Program-made: the position numbers and the translations under genes
The notes under the pieces: model-generated
The model's input: the letters and a program-made list of their open reading frames with translations, nothing else
Told to the model about the DNA's origin: nothing
Databases searched by the model: none
DNA from: an uncultured Oscillibacter sp.
Lineage (GTDB): Bacteria > Bacillota > Clostridia > Oscillospirales > Oscillospiraceae
DNA length: 6,403 nucleotides
Direction: 5' to 3'
NCBI GenBank assembly: GCA_905236835.1
Contig: CAJOQY010000122.1
Location: 1 to 6,403 of the forward strand
Shown here: positions 1-6,403 of the stretch, piece after piece
How positions within the stretch are numbered: position 1 is the stretch's first letter
Layout of the letters: every line of letters starts with the position of its first letter

Positions 1-55
1 AGTTTTAAGATCAAATAAAAATAATAAAATTAAAATAATTTGATTTGATGATTGC

Positions 56-62
56 GGGAGGA
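56..62 (+). promoter_or_regulatory. Ribosome binding site of metY
   Basis: GGGAGGA lies 7 bases before ATG 70 and fixes that start. The rest of positions 1-69 is very AT-rich with several TAAAAT/AATAAT-like strings, so no single promoter can be chosen there. Confidence 0.85.
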
Positions 63-69
63 AAATAAG

Positions 70-1353
70 ATGTCAGAACTTGGAATCGGGACGAAATGCG
101 TACAGGGCGGCTATCATCCGGGGAACGGGGAGCCGCGTCAGATTCCCATTGTACAGAGTACGACGTTTCAATACGCCACCGGCGCGGAAATGGGCAAATT
201 ATTTGATCTGGAATCCAACGGCTATTTTTATACCCGTCTGCAAAATCCCACGAATGATTATATCGCCGCGAGAATCGCCGGATTAGAGGGCGGGACCGCC
301 GCCATGCTGACTTCATCCGGACAGGCCGCGACGTTTTACGCGATTTTTAATATCGCCTCTTGCGGCGATCATGTGATTAGTTCATCCGCCATTTACGGCG
401 GCAGTTATAATCTTTTCGCCGTTACGATGAAACGCATGGGGATTGATTTCACGTTTATTTCCCCTGATTGTACGCCGGAGGAACTGGACGCCGCGTTCCG
501 GCCAAATACAAAGGCCGTATTCGGCGAGACTATCGCCAATCCGGCGTTGACGGTATTGGATATAGAAAAATTCGCCCGCGCCGCCCACGCGCACGGCGTG
601 CCGCTGGTCATAGACAACACGTTCGCCACGCCGGTGAATTGCCGCCCGTTCGAGTGGGGCGCGGATATTGTCACGCATTCGACGACAAAATATATGGACG
701 GACACGGCGCGGCTGTCGGCGGCTGTATCGTCGATTCCGGTAAATTCGACTGGACAAAATATCCGGACAAGTTTCCCGGCCTGTGTACGCCGGATGAAAG
801 CTATCACGGCGTAAATTATACGGAACGATTCGGACTCGGCGGGGCGTATATTACAAAAGCCACGGCGCAGTTAATGCGCGATTTCGGGTCTATTCAGTCG
901 CCGCAGAACGCGTTTTTGCTGGGGCTTGGACTGGAAAGCCTTCATGTCCGCATGAAACGGCACTGTGAAAACGCGCAGGCCGTCGCCGAGTTTTTGAATC
1001 AGCATGATAAAATCTCATGGGTGCAGTATTGCGGCCTGAAACAAGATAAATATTACGCGCTTGGACAAAAATATTTGCCGAACGGCTCCTGCGGCGTGGT
1101 GAGTTTCGGCGTCAAGGGCGGACGGGACGCCGCCGAGCGTTTTATGGGCAAGTTAAAAATCGCCGCGATTGAAACCCATGTGGCCGACGCGCGGACCTGT
1201 TGTCTGCATCCGGCCAGCACGACCCACCGTCAAATGAATGACGCCGAGCTTGCCGCCGCCGGGGTATCGCCGGATTTGATCCGTTATTCCTGCGGGTTGG
1301 AGGACGCGGCGGATTTAATCGCCGACATCAATCAGGCTCTCGCGTCATGCTGA
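70..1353 (+). CDS. metY: O-acetylhomoserine sulfhydrylase (O-acetylhomoserine aminocarboxypropyltransferase), Cys/Met-metabolism PLP enzyme
   Basis: A 427-residue fold-type I PLP enzyme of the Cys/Met metabolism family. In this family it joins O-acetylhomoserine with sulfide (or methanethiol) to give homocysteine (or methionine) and acetate in the cytoplasm. Visible residues: YTRLQNPT with Y54 and R56 (phosphate contacts from the neighbouring subunit), SSGQAA at 82-87 (phosphate loop), D182 in IDNTFATP (pyridine nitrogen), the PLP lysine K207 in HSTTKYMDGHG, and RYSCGLED near the C-terminus (substrate carboxylate arginine). Length and the long insert with FPGL and SYHG after the lysine favour MetY over the shorter MetB/MetC/methionine gamma-lyase types, though exact substrate choice is inferred. 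The start is ATG 70, set by a strong ribosome site at 56-62; an in-frame TTG at 52 would lie upstream of and overlap that site. No SAM riboswitch or T-box is visible in the 69 bases upstream, but a longer leader would lie outside the window. The gene stands alone, 76 bases before the chaperone cassette. Confidence 0.93.
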   Translation: MSELGIGTKCVQGGYHPGNGEPRQIPIVQSTTFQYATGAEMGKLFDLESNGYFYTRLQNPTNDYIAARIAGLEGGTAAMLTSSGQAATFYAIFNIASCGDHVISSSAIYGGSYNLFAVTMKRMGIDFTFISPDCTPEELDAAFRPNTKAVFGETIANPALTVLDIEKFARAAHAHGVPLVIDNTFATPVNCRPFEWGADIVTHSTTKYMDGHGAAVGGCIVDSGKFDWTKYPDKFPGLCTPDESYHGVNYTERFGLGGAYITKATAQLMRDFGSIQSPQNAFLLGLGLESLHVRMKRHCENAQAVAEFLNQHDKISWVQYCGLKQDKYYALGQKYLPNGSCGVVSFGVKGGRDAAERFMGKLKIAAIETHVADARTCCLHPASTTHRQMNDAELAAAGVSPDLIRYSCGLEDAADLIADINQALASC

Positions 1354-1363
1354 AAACGTAAAA

Positions 1364-1372
1364 TGATATAAA
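1364..1372 (+). promoter_or_regulatory. Possible extended -10 promoter for the chaperone cassette
   Basis: TGATATAAA fits the extended -10 pattern TGnTATAAT with one mismatch and lies about 57 bases before the GrpE-like start. No convincing -35 box is found 16-18 bases upstream. The spacer is so AT-rich that such a match may be chance. No CIRCE inverted repeat (the HrcA operator) is present here, so the cassette does not look like a classical HrcA-regulated heat-shock operon. Confidence 0.3.
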
Positions 1373-1420
1373 ATTTAAAAAAATATAAAAATTATCAAAA
1401 GATGATGGATGATTGATTTT

Positions 1421-1426
1421 GGAGGG
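1421..1426 (+). promoter_or_regulatory. Ribosome binding site of the GrpE-like gene
   Basis: GGAGGG sits 3-4 bases before ATG 1430, a rather short spacing. It lies inside the reading frame that would open at ATG 1409, and 1409 has no comparable site of its own, so 1430 is preferred. Confidence 0.6.
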
Positions 1427-1429
1427 TTT

Positions 1430-2185
1430 ATGTTTGGAATCGGCGGAAAAGCCAAAGAAGAGAGACAAATGCGGGAACAGGCGCTGGATTCGCTGAAAAC
1501 GCGGCTGGAACGGCTGGAAGAACGCCTGATTTCCGATGAAAACGCGCGAAATGAAACAACGGAAGCGCTGTTCGCTTATTTTAATAGCCAAAGCGAGCTT
1601 GGGGAGGCGCTTTCCGTCCGCTTGGGGGAACTGCGCGCCGCCGCTAATAAACATGATATGGCGATTGCCGATATGTTGGACACATGGGATGAGTGGCGGG
1701 AATCGAATCAAGAGGAAACCCGCGCGCTCCGGGACGAACTCACGGAACAGTATCGGAAAGAGGCCCGTGAGACCGCGCGGCGGGAATCGGCTTTGCTGAA
1801 AGCGCTGATAGCCTGTCAGGATCAGTTGTTCGCCCTGCGGCGCGCGGCGCGGGGCGCGGGCGATTCCGTCTGGGAACGGCAGTTGTCCCTCGCGGAGGAG
1901 AGCGTTTCCGGCGAACTCGCGGCGGCGGGTTTGCGGGTTATATCGGAAAAGGGAATGCCCGTCAATTATGATTTGCATGATCCGCTTGCCGTCGTGGAAA
2001 CAACGGACGAGACGCGGGGAATGCGCGTCGCCGACGTGTATTCTCGCGGATATGTATACCGGGGACAGGTTTTGCGTAAAGCCGGCGTTTCCGTGTTTCA
2101 GTTTACGCGAACGAAAGAAGCGGAAAAACAAGACGGCGCGGATGTCGAGGATTTGACGGAGACGGAAAGCGATGAAGAAATATAA
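1430..2185 (+). CDS. Divergent GrpE-like nucleotide exchange factor of an Hsp70 cassette
   Basis: A 251-residue soluble protein with no signal peptide or membrane segment. Residues 8 to about 130 are charged and helical with heptad-like spacing (for example LERLEERL near 26-33), consistent with a long coiled coil. Residues about 115-228 follow the GrpE pattern: a helix pair, then GLRVISEKGMPVNYDLHDP (near 167-185), matching the GrpE segment of the form G-V-x-V-I-x-E-x-x-x-P-x-D-P-x-x-H, and RGYVYRGQVLRKAGVSV (206-222), matching the closing beta strands (K-G-Y-x-L-x-x-R-x-x-R-x-A-x-V-x-V). GrpE proteins release ADP from Hsp70. Placement directly before an Hsp70 gene strongly supports that role here. 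It is longer than typical GrpE (about 200 residues) and, unlike most, continues past the beta domain into an acidic tail (229-251). The start at 1430 is chosen by the ribosome site; ATG 1409 would add seven residues. Activity as an exchange factor is inferred. Confidence 0.75.
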   Translation: MFGIGGKAKEERQMREQALDSLKTRLERLEERLISDENARNETTEALFAYFNSQSELGEALSVRLGELRAAANKHDMAIADMLDTWDEWRESNQEETRALRDELTEQYRKEARETARRESALLKALIACQDQLFALRRAARGAGDSVWERQLSLAEESVSGELAAAGLRVISEKGMPVNYDLHDPLAVVETTDETRGMRVADVYSRGYVYRGQVLRKAGVSVFQFTRTKEAEKQDGADVEDLTETESDEEI

Positions 2186-2219
2186 TATAAATAATATTAA
2201 GATATAAGGGGAAACTGCC

Positions 2220-3932
2220 ATGAGCGCGTTGATTGGAATTGATTTGGGTACGTCCACCACGGAGGCGGCCATTTACCGGGACGGAAAAAAAGAGATGATA
2301 TTAAATCTGGACGGGAAAGCCGTCACGCCGTCAGCCGTGGGGATTGATTCCGGCGGAAACTGGGTGGTAGGCGAACGGGCAAGGGCGCAGTATCTGTTAT
2401 CCCCGGAAAATACGGCTGTTGAGGTCAAACGCAAGATGGGGACCGGTGAATCCGTCGCGCTGGGAAAGATTAAATATTCTCCCGTGGATTTACAGGCGCG
2501 GTTATTATCTTATGTGCGGACTTACGCGTCGGAATATCTGGGGGAGAACGTGGAACGCGCGGTGATTTCCGTACCGGCTTATTTTAATGATATTCAGCGG
2601 CGGGAGACGATTCTGGCCGGTGAACGCGCCGGATTTTCCGTGGAGCGTATATTAAATGAACCCACAGCCGCCGCGCTCAGTTATGGATTGGATCACATGG
2701 ATGAGGAAAGCCATATATTGGTTTATGATCTGGGCGGCGGGACATTTGATGTGACGCTGCTTGAAATGTTTGACGGCGTATTGGAAGTGAAAGCGTCCAG
2801 CGGCGATAATCAGCTTGGCGGAAAAGATTTCGACGAAAAACTGATGAATCTTTTGTTCAAGCGTTTTCAGGACAAACACGGCGTGGACCTGCGCGGGGAT
2901 CAGTACGCCGTTGTAAGAATCAAAGAAGAAGCGGAAAAATGTAAAATAACGCTCAGCGAACAGGACGCCTGTCATGTGTTGATACCCGCTGTCCGCGCCA
3001 TTGAGGGAAAGCCGGTGGAACTGGACGAGACAGTCACGCGGGAAGAGTTCGAGGAACTTTGCCGGGAACTGCTTCAGCGGACCCATCATCCGATAGATGT
3101 CGTATTGGATGACGCCGGAATCTCGGAAAATGAGATAAACAGGATTATTTTAGTCGGCGGCTCCACGCGGATGCCCATGGTCAGCCGGGATATAGAAAAA
3201 TATCTGGAAATGGCTCCGGAAGCGGCGGTCAATCCGGATTACGCGGTGGCGGAGGGCGCGGCGATTCAGGCGGGCATGATCTCCGGGGAAATTCGATCCG
3301 AGGACAGCCTTGTCATGACGGACGTGAATCCGTATACATTGGGAATCAGAGTCATGGACGGACTGGATGATAATGTCATGAGCGTGATTATTCCCCGGAA
3401 CGTGACGATTCCCGTGACGCGGACGGAGCGTTATAGTACTTCAGCGCCTTATCAGACGGAGGCGAAAATTGAGGCCTATCAGGGAGAAAGCCGGATCGCG
3501 TCGCATAATCACCCGCTGGGGAATTTCATGTTCAAAGGCATTCCGCCAAGACCGGCGGGGGCTGAGTCGCTCGATGTGCGTTTTTCGTATGATTTAAATG
3601 GCATATTAAATATCACGGCGGTTCTGGTTTCCACGGGAAAAGAGGCGTCTATGCAAATTGATATGGCGAAAGGCGCGGAGAATATGCCGGATCTGTCGAA
3701 ATGGAAAGAAGCGGCGGGGGCGAAGGCGTACCGCGCGATTATCCGCACGGCGGAACGTCTGATCTCCGGAAAAGGCGGCGATTTGCCGTTTGAACTGCGG
3801 GAGAAATTACGGGAAACGCTGGATGAGTTGAAGCGCGCGCTTGTGCAAGGAAATCCCGACGACGCGGAGGACGCGTCGGAAGCCCTCTCCGAACTGGTTG
3901 AAGCCGCGCGGAGTATGAGGGACATGACATGA
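2220..3932 (+). CDS. hscC: HscC-type Hsp70 chaperone
   Basis: A 570-residue cytoplasmic Hsp70 that would bind and release unfolded segments under ATP control. The nucleotide-binding domain is complete: phosphate-1 loop D8-LGTSTT, K70 (equivalent of the DnaK catalytic lysine), [12 protein letters not shown], phosphate-2 loop D170-[21 protein letters not shown] (194-205) and the adenosine motif GGSTRMP (313-319). The linker LVMTD (364-368) leads into a substrate domain with [24 protein letters not shown] and [12 protein letters not shown]. These segments, and the Asn in GDN where DnaK has Thr199, resemble E. coli HscC from memory more than DnaK (about 638 residues). The helical lid is short (roughly the last 90 residues) and there is no DnaK-like disordered tail. 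AAGGGG at 2206-2211 is the ribosome site, 8 bases before ATG 2220. The gene follows the GrpE-like gene by 34 bases and overlaps the J-like gene by four. Hsp70 is certain; the HscC subgroup is very likely. Confidence 0.93.
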   Translation: MSALIGIDLGTSTTEAAIYRDGKKEMILNLDGKAVTPSAVGIDSGGNWVVGERARAQYLLSPENTAVEVKRKMGTGESVALGKIKYSPVDLQARLLSYVRTYASEYLGENVERAVISVPAYFNDIQRRETILAGERAGFSVERILNEPTAAALSYGLDHMDEESHILVYDLGGGTFDVTLLEMFDGVLEVKASSGDNQLGGKDFDEKLMNLLFKRFQDKHGVDLRGDQYAVVRIKEEAEKCKITLSEQDACHVLIPAVRAIEGKPVELDETVTREEFEELCRELLQRTHHPIDVVLDDAGISENEINRIILVGGSTRMPMVSRDIEKYLEMAPEAAVNPDYAVAEGAAIQAGMISGEIRSEDSLVMTDVNPYTLGIRVMDGLDDNVMSVIIPRNVTIPVTRTERYSTSAPYQTEAKIEAYQGESRIASHNHPLGNFMFKGIPPRPAGAESLDVRFSYDLNGILNITAVLVSTGKEASMQIDMAKGAENMPDLSKWKEAAGAKAYRAIIRTAERLISGKGGDLPFELREKLRETLDELKRALVQGNPDDAEDASEALSELVEAARSMRDMT

Positions 3933-5350
3933 ATGCGGATTATATATTATATTATCAGGCGTTGGAACTGGAACCCGGCGCGGACGCGGCGGCGGTCAAA
4001 AAAGCCTATTTCCGGCTTGTCCGCCAATATACGCCGGAAAAAGACCCGGAGCGGTTTAAGACGATCCGTCAGGCCTATGAGGCGCTGAAAGAGGGGCCGC
4101 CGACGGAGGAAACGTCCGGTTTCCCGGAGCCGGACGATCCGGCGGCGCGTGAAGCCGCCGCGCGGGCGCTGGAAGAAATCCGGAGGAAAAATTATAAATC
4201 CGCGCTGGCTGTTCTGGAAGAGATTCTTTCGGATCATCCGGATGATCCGTGGCTGCTTCTGCGTCTGGCGGAGACGCAGAGAAGGGCGGGACATCCCCAA
4301 AAGGCCGCGAAAACCGCCCAAAGACTTCAGGAACTTTATCCGGACCGCGAAGAAGGCTATTTCCTCGCGGCGGGCGCGGCTTATGACCGGGGCTGGTATA
4401 AAAAAGCCCTGCCGCTGTATCGAAAGGCTTATAATCTGGGTACGCGCGGCATGGAATTTCTGACTGATTACGCGTCCGCGCTGGAAGATAACGGCATGAG
4501 TGAGGAATCCGTCAAAATCAGCCGGGAAATTCTGAACACGGGAAAATGGAACCGGGACAATATCGAATACGCCGCGCGGGCGTGGACCGGTCTTGCGGAA
4601 CATGAGATCCGGACTTTAGAGGACGCGCGGGAGTTTTTGCGGCAATATGAGGACTTTTACGCCGGAAACCGTCGCTTTTTGCGGGATCCGCTGGAAATCC
4701 TCGCGCCTGTTGTCGCGCTTCTTGCCAGCCATCCGAAATTCGCCGCGGACAGCGCCGTTTATCAAAAGGCGGACGGAATCGCGGCGACTGTGGGAGAACG
4801 GGAGACGGAATGGAAGCGTCTGACGGATTCTATCAGGGCCGATATGCTGGGACGAGCGATTCAGCAAGACAAGAGCGTTCAATCGGACTGGATGGAAGCG
4901 GCGATAGCGGCCTTTATGGAATTCTTTCCGGATGTTTCGGAGAACGGCAATCCGGAATTATGCCAATTCGCGCGTCTGGACGCGCAATTGTGCCTGCTCA
5001 AAAAACCGGAGGCGCTGAAAAAAGATATTCCATACGTCCGGGAGAATTATCCCCTGCTTTACGCGCGATATAAAGAATTTTTAGAAGAAGCGGAGTCCTC
5101 GGAGGATACCAGCGCGCTATATGAGCGTCTGAAGCGCCAGTTTTTCAAAATCGCCTATAAATATTCCGGATCCGTGTTCCTGAAGCGATACCCGGAAGAA
5201 GATCAGACGCGTATACGCGGCATACGAATTCATGACGGATCGACGCCTTTTATACGCGCCGGGAATAAAATCGGCAGAAATGATCCCTGCCCCTGCGGAT
5301 CGGGAAAGAAATTCAAAAAATGCTGTATGGGCAAGGGCGTTTATGATTGA
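3929..5350 (+). CDS. J-like domain / TPR / SEC-C zinc-motif protein, putative partner of the adjacent Hsp70
   Basis: A 473-residue soluble protein in three parts. Residues 4-56 form a J-like domain: [27 protein letters not shown] (helices I-II), a loop, then [15 protein letters not shown] (helix III). The loop carries T35-P36-E37 where functional J domains have His-Pro-Asp. Residues about 73-208 are TPR-like: A92, A126, A160 and S194 are spaced by exactly 34, with P104/P138 also 34 apart, giving about four repeats. Residues 211-440 look helical but are unrecognised. The C-terminus (449-469) is a canonical SEC-C motif, [18 protein letters not shown], with likely zinc ligands C454, C456, C465 and C466, as at the end of SecA. 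The start codon overlaps the hscC stop (ATGA), with GAGGG at 3917-3921, so translation is probably coupled. In E. coli, hscC lies beside djlC, which encodes a J-protein of similar size; this gene may be its functional counterpart. Role as Hsp70 co-chaperone is inferred from context. Confidence 0.82.
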   Translation: MNADYILYYQALELEPGADAAAVKKAYFRLVRQYTPEKDPERFKTIRQAYEALKEGPPTEETSGFPEPDDPAAREAAARALEEIRRKNYKSALAVLEEILSDHPDDPWLLLRLAETQRRAGHPQKAAKTAQRLQELYPDREEGYFLAAGAAYDRGWYKKALPLYRKAYNLGTRGMEFLTDYASALEDNGMSEESVKISREILNTGKWNRDNIEYAARAWTGLAEHEIRTLEDAREFLRQYEDFYAGNRRFLRDPLEILAPVVALLASHPKFAADSAVYQKADGIAATVGERETEWKRLTDSIRADMLGRAIQQDKSVQSDWMEAAIAAFMEFFPDVSENGNPELCQFARLDAQLCLLKKPEALKKDIPYVRENYPLLYARYKEFLEEAESSEDTSALYERLKRQFFKIAYKYSGSVFLKRYPEEDQTRIRGIRIHDGSTPFIRAGNKIGRNDPCPCGSGKKFKKCCMGKGVYD

Positions 5351-5400
5351 CGCGCGCTTGATATTATGATTGATAAAACGCTTTTTTCGCCTTTCCGCGC

Positions 5401-5429
5401 TTGACAAATTCCCCGGAATCGAATATGAT
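5401..5429 (+). promoter_or_regulatory. Consensus housekeeping (sigma-A/sigma-70 type) promoter of gpmA
   Basis: A perfect -35 box TTGACA (5401-5406), a 17-base spacer and the -10 box TATGAT (5424-5429, five of six matching) form a near-consensus promoter. Transcription would begin near 5436, giving a leader of about 44 bases before ATG 5480. It separates gpmA expression from the chaperone cassette. Confidence 0.85.
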
Positions 5430-5463
5430 AGGAAATCATGAATCCGCGAATATCAGCGAATGG

Positions 5464-5470
5464 AAAGGGG
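5464..5470 (+). promoter_or_regulatory. Ribosome binding site of gpmA
   Basis: AAAGGGG ends 9 bases before ATG 5480 and selects it over the in-frame ATG at 5438, which would lie at the predicted transcription start and add 14 residues unlike the family. Confidence 0.8.
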
Positions 5471-5479
5471 TCAAACCGC

Positions 5480-6226
5480 ATGACGAAACTGGTACTGGTA
5501 CGCCACGGCGAAAGCGAATGGAACAAATTAAATCTCTTCACCGGCTGGGAAGATGTGGACCTGAGCGAAAAAGGCCATGAGGAGGCCATTCAGGGCGGGC
5601 AGATTCTCAAAAAAGAAGGCTATGATTTCGATATTTGCTACACGTCTTATCTCAAGCGCGCGATCCATACCCTCAATCATGTGTTGGACGAGATGGACCG
5701 CGTATGGCTCCCCGTCGTGAAGGACTGGCATTTAAACGAGCGGCACTACGGCGCGCTGCAGGGCCTGAACAAGGCCGAGACCGCCGAAAAATACGGCGAG
5801 GATCAGGTGAAAATCTGGCGGCGTTCGTTTGATATTAAGCCGCCCGCGCTGGAACCCGACGACGAGCGCTGCGCCCAGAAGCGCGAATTATACCGCAATG
5901 TCGATCCGGCTGTCCTGCCCTATCACGAGAGCTTGGAAACCACGATTGAACGCGTGATTCCGTATTTCAACGATGTGATTCTGCCGGATATGAAAGCCGG
6001 AAAGCGCGTGATTATCGCCGCCCACGGCAATTCCCTCCGCGCCCTTGTCATGCACTTCGACAATCTCACGAAAGAACAGATCCTTGAAGTCAATATTCCG
6101 ACCGCCGTGCCGCTGGTCTATGAATTTGACGATAATTTCAAGGCCGTGAAGAATTATTATCTTGGCGATCAGGAATTGATCAAAGCCAAAATGGCCGCCG
6201 TCGCCAATCAGGGCAAGAAAAAATAA
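5480..6226 (+). CDS. gpmA: 2,3-bisphosphoglycerate-dependent phosphoglycerate mutase
   Basis: A 248-residue cytoplasmic glycolytic enzyme that interconverts 3- and 2-phosphoglycerate, primed by 2,3-bisphosphoglycerate; E. coli GpmA has about 250 residues. Family signatures: [10 protein letters not shown] with the phosphorylated histidine H9 and R8, then the substrate loop [29 protein letters not shown] with the acid/base glutamate E87 and R88; [10 protein letters not shown]; and [10 protein letters not shown] with the second catalytic histidine H182. The C-terminal tail ends in a lysine run (QGKKK), as is common for the mobile tail that closes the active site. The gene has its own near-consensus promoter and a strong terminator, so it is probably a single-gene, highly expressed unit. 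Nothing in it is unusual. Confidence 0.97.
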   Translation: MTKLVLVRHGESEWNKLNLFTGWEDVDLSEKGHEEAIQGGQILKKEGYDFDICYTSYLKRAIHTLNHVLDEMDRVWLPVVKDWHLNERHYGALQGLNKAETAEKYGEDQVKIWRRSFDIKPPALEPDDERCAQKRELYRNVDPAVLPYHESLETTIERVIPYFNDVILPDMKAGKRVIIAAHGNSLRALVMHFDNLTKEQILEVNIPTAVPLVYEFDDNFKAVKNYYLGDQELIKAKMAAVANQGKKK

Positions 6227-6237
6227 TGAAAACGCGC

Positions 6238-6275
6238 AAGCCGCCGGGAAGAAAAACCGGCGGCTTTTGGTTTTT
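6238..6275 (+). terminator. Intrinsic terminator after gpmA
   Basis: A perfect 10-bp stem, AAGCCGCCGG (6238-6247) and CCGGCGGCTT (6257-6266), with a 9-base purine-rich loop, is followed by TTTTGGTTTTT. It begins 12 bases after the gpmA stop. In the reverse direction the stem is followed by GCGCGTTTT rather than a clean T run, so it should work mainly for the forward strand, although it also lies just beyond the convergent gene. Confidence 0.93.
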
Positions 6276-6281
6276 ATATTT

Positions 6282-6403
6282 TTATATTGAATGATATTCT
6301 AATTGCGCGATATGGCCGTATAATAAAATATATTTATCTTTTATCATCAAATTCTGATGATAATGCCCGAAAAACCAGAGTTGAAACCGGCATCTTTGAG
6401 AGA
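6282..6403 (-). CDS. Calcineurin-like metallophosphoesterase, C-terminal fragment (cut by window edge)
   Basis: The reverse strand is open from the window edge to a TAA (complement of 6282-6284), giving 39 residues that end YHSI. Near the edge they read FQLWFFGHYHQN, then IKDKYILLYGHIAQL. The GHxH motif after an aromatic/hydrophobic strand is the last metal-binding motif of calcineurin-like phosphoesterases. In that family a short basic/acidic turn and a final strand of the form K-x-x-x-L-Y-x-x-I-x-x-L follow and close the protein, as here. The substrate is not predictable from this piece. The gene converges on gpmA, leaving 55 bases between the two stop codons. It is shorter than a usual ORF cutoff only because the window ends. 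The family call rests on one motif and the pattern around it. Confidence 0.7.
   Translation of the reverse strand, partial: SQRCRFQLWFFGHYHQNLMIKDKYILLYGHIAQLEYHSI

Noticed and set aside
1354..1429. Terminator, CIRCE element or riboswitch in the spacer after metY
   Set aside because: The spacer is almost pure A/T with no GC-rich stem and no TTAGCACTC/GAGTGCTAA repeat.
2181..2186. TATAAT at the end of the GrpE-like gene, with TTGACG at 2153-2158, as an internal promoter for hscC
   Set aside because: The spacer would be 22 bases, too long for a sigma-70-type promoter; the region is simple AT-rich sequence.
1328..2272. Long reverse-strand open frame of 314 codons opposite the GrpE-like gene
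   Set aside because: Its translation shows no family pattern, while the forward frame has clear GrpE and coiled-coil features; it is a shadow frame.
5351..5400. Possible terminator between the J-like gene and the gpmA promoter (GCGCGC and a TTTTTT run)
   Set aside because: Only a 3-5 bp stem with a long loop can be drawn before or around the T run, so no convincing intrinsic terminator is present.
5438..5479. Upstream in-frame start for gpmA adding 14 residues
   Set aside because: It coincides with the predicted transcription start, contains the real ribosome site, and the extra residues do not fit the family's N-terminus.
6319..6324. TATAAT string suggesting a forward promoter at the right end
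   Set aside because: No -35 box at a usable distance, and it lies within the reverse-strand coding fragment.
6341..6363. Perfect 9-bp inverted repeat, TTATCATCA and TGATGATAA with a 5-base spacer, resembling an operator
   Set aside because: It lies inside the reverse-strand metallophosphoesterase coding fragment (codons for Y-H-Q-N-L-M-I) and is AT-rich, so chance within coding sequence is the simpler reading.

Overview
The window holds five complete forward-strand genes and the 3' end of a sixth, convergent gene. It looks like chromosomal DNA of an anaerobic Firmicute, probably Clostridia. This rests on strong Shine-Dalgarno sites, a consensus sigma-A-type promoter, GC-rich genes with many GCG/GCC codons between very AT-rich spacers, and the gene types present. 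The lineage is an inference; no rRNA or other marker settles it. No mobile element, CRISPR array, tRNA or rRNA was seen, and no gene-free stretch exceeds about 130 bases.

Layout: (1) 70-1353, a PLP enzyme of the O-acetylhomoserine sulfhydrylase (MetY) type. (2) 1430-5350, a three-gene Hsp70 cassette: a divergent GrpE-like protein (1430-2185), an HscC-type Hsp70 (2220-3932), and a protein with a J-like domain, TPRs and a C-terminal SEC-C zinc motif (3929-5350). The last two genes overlap by four bases (ATGA). (3) A consensus promoter (5401-5429) driving 2,3-bisphosphoglycerate-dependent phosphoglycerate mutase (5480-6226), closed by a strong intrinsic terminator (6238-6275). (4) The last 39 codons of a reverse-strand calcineurin-like metallophosphoesterase (6282-6403), running off the window edge.

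The chaperone cassette is the most interesting part. It encodes an Hsp70 together with proteins resembling its two usual partners, a nucleotide exchange factor and a J-protein, none of them the housekeeping version. The Hsp70 resembles E. coli HscC, which is described as working without GrpE, yet a GrpE-like gene sits directly upstream and the Hsp70 keeps a DnaK-length loop in the region DnaK uses for GrpE. The J-like domain has Thr-Pro-Glu where the invariant His-Pro-Asp should be. The TPR and SEC-C parts suggest a client- or ribosome/translocon-facing adaptor. The genes plausibly form a self-contained, specialised Hsp70 machine separate from DnaK/DnaJ/GrpE; its clients cannot be read from the sequence. 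The flanking metY and gpmA look like unrelated metabolic genes with their own expression.
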